Part shown: positions 63,824 to 64,000 of the stretch, one piece after another
Position numbering within the stretch: the stretch's first letter is position 1
Layout of the letters: each line of letters begins with the position of its first letter
NCBI RefSeq assembly: GCF_042648405.1
Contig: NZ_JBHRXV010000004.1
Span: forward strand, 186,001 to 250,000
Direction of reading: 5' to 3'
DNA: 64,000 bases
From: Sphingoaurantiacus capsulatus
Lineage (GTDB): Bacteria; Pseudomonadota; Alphaproteobacteria; Sphingomonadales; Sphingomonadaceae
Translations under genes and position numbers: made by a program
The notes under the pieces: generated by a model
Told to the model about the DNA's origin: nothing
Seen by the model: only the letters and a program-made list of their open reading frames with translations
Database searches by the model: none

Positions 63824-64000
63824 CGCAGCGGGCCAATCATTTTCTCGTAGGCCGCTTCGGGAATGCCGTAGGCCGACGCCGCGAAGCTCTCCAACCCCTC
63901 GCGGTCGCGCATCTGGACGACGCCGCGATGGCCGCGGATGTAACCGAGGCCTTCGAGGACATGGAGCGCGGTGGTGACGCTGGGGCGGCGCACCGCGAGC
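63820..64000 (-). CDS. Crp/Fnr-family regulator, C-terminal part (cut by the window end)
   Basis: Only the last 60 codons are inside the window; the gene continues beyond 64000. The fragment reads LAVRRPSVTTALHVLEGLG, then YIRGHRGVVQMRDREGLE and a final YGIPEAAYEKMIGPLR, which is the recognition helix and wing of the Crp-type winged helix (the RRPSVT motif is typical). Its stop overlaps the stop of the convergent TPR gene. The cyclic nucleotide-binding half is outside the window. Confidence 0.85.
   Translation of the reverse strand, partial: LAVRRPSVTTALHVLEGLGYIRGHRGVVQMRDREGLESFAASAYGIPEAAYEKMIGPLR

Overview
The window is a high-GC chromosomal segment of an alphaproteobacterium, most likely a sphingomonad (Sphingomonadales). 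The signs are a Fiu-like TonB-dependent receptor with TonB, PepSY, DUF2271, DUF4198 and ApbE neighbours, a TorF-type porin, a PEP-CTERM protein, many secreted amidohydrolases and peptidases, tight ATGA/GTGA/TGATG gene overlaps, and GC-rich intergenic repeats. I see no tRNA or rRNA gene, CRISPR array, transposase or prophage.

Layout. 1-320: no convincing gene, but a Mn2+ (yybP-ykoY)-like RNA motif with no gene behind it. 321-10434: orphan response regulator, secreted M20 peptidase, secreted zinc metalloprotease, hemerythrin, secreted amidohydrolase coupled to an M28 peptidase, cupin, ExoD-like membrane protein. 10435-12343: a compact island of visibly lower GC with a structured non-coding RNA and a reverse transcriptase of the antiviral Unknown Group (DRT2-like). 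12387-20848: secreted lipocalin-like protein, LytTR regulator, repeat cluster, propeller-amidohydrolase fusion, D-aminoacylase, AlkX/YcaQ-type DNA glycosylase. 20977-25742: four-gene minus-strand tripartite efflux operon (outer membrane factor, adaptor, ABC ATPase, permease). 25978-28543: flotillin operon (yqiJ-yqiK plus a small third gene). 28540-36700: exonuclease, adenine salvage pair, c-di-GMP-linked polysaccharide synthase with its adaptor, MHS transporter with an aminotransferase. 36822-40143: TorF porin, a probable small RNA, LysR regulator, small proteins. 40297-46638: iron-uptake locus. 46825-56939: acyl-CoA metabolism (two acyl-CoA dehydrogenases, acyl-CoA ligase, DECR2-type reductase), LuxR-type regulator, MpaB-like oxygenase, thioesterase, M24 peptidase, alpha/beta hydrolase. 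57042-64000: PepSY protein, two-component system, DedA, DUF6644/DUF6152 pair, PEP-CTERM protein, TPR/TonB-like protein, and the end of a Crp-type regulator.

The most interesting system is 10535-12343. A candidate promoter (TTGACG near 10535) would start an RNA near 10570. About 290 nt of sequence dense in hairpins, two of them UUCG-capped, runs up to the GTG start of a 493-residue reverse transcriptase with a YSDD active site. This layout matches DRT2, in which the enzyme copies an upstream RNA into concatemeric cDNA that encodes a repetitive toxic protein. Stop-free frames cross the middle of this RNA, and the enzyme's ribosome binding site lies inside a hairpin that competes with a neighbouring one.

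Elsewhere the genes suggest a periplasm- and surface-oriented scavenger: secreted peptidases and amidohydrolases, siderophore uptake probably under Fur (two Fur-like sites), membrane-microdomain proteins, an efflux pump and exopolysaccharide synthesis.
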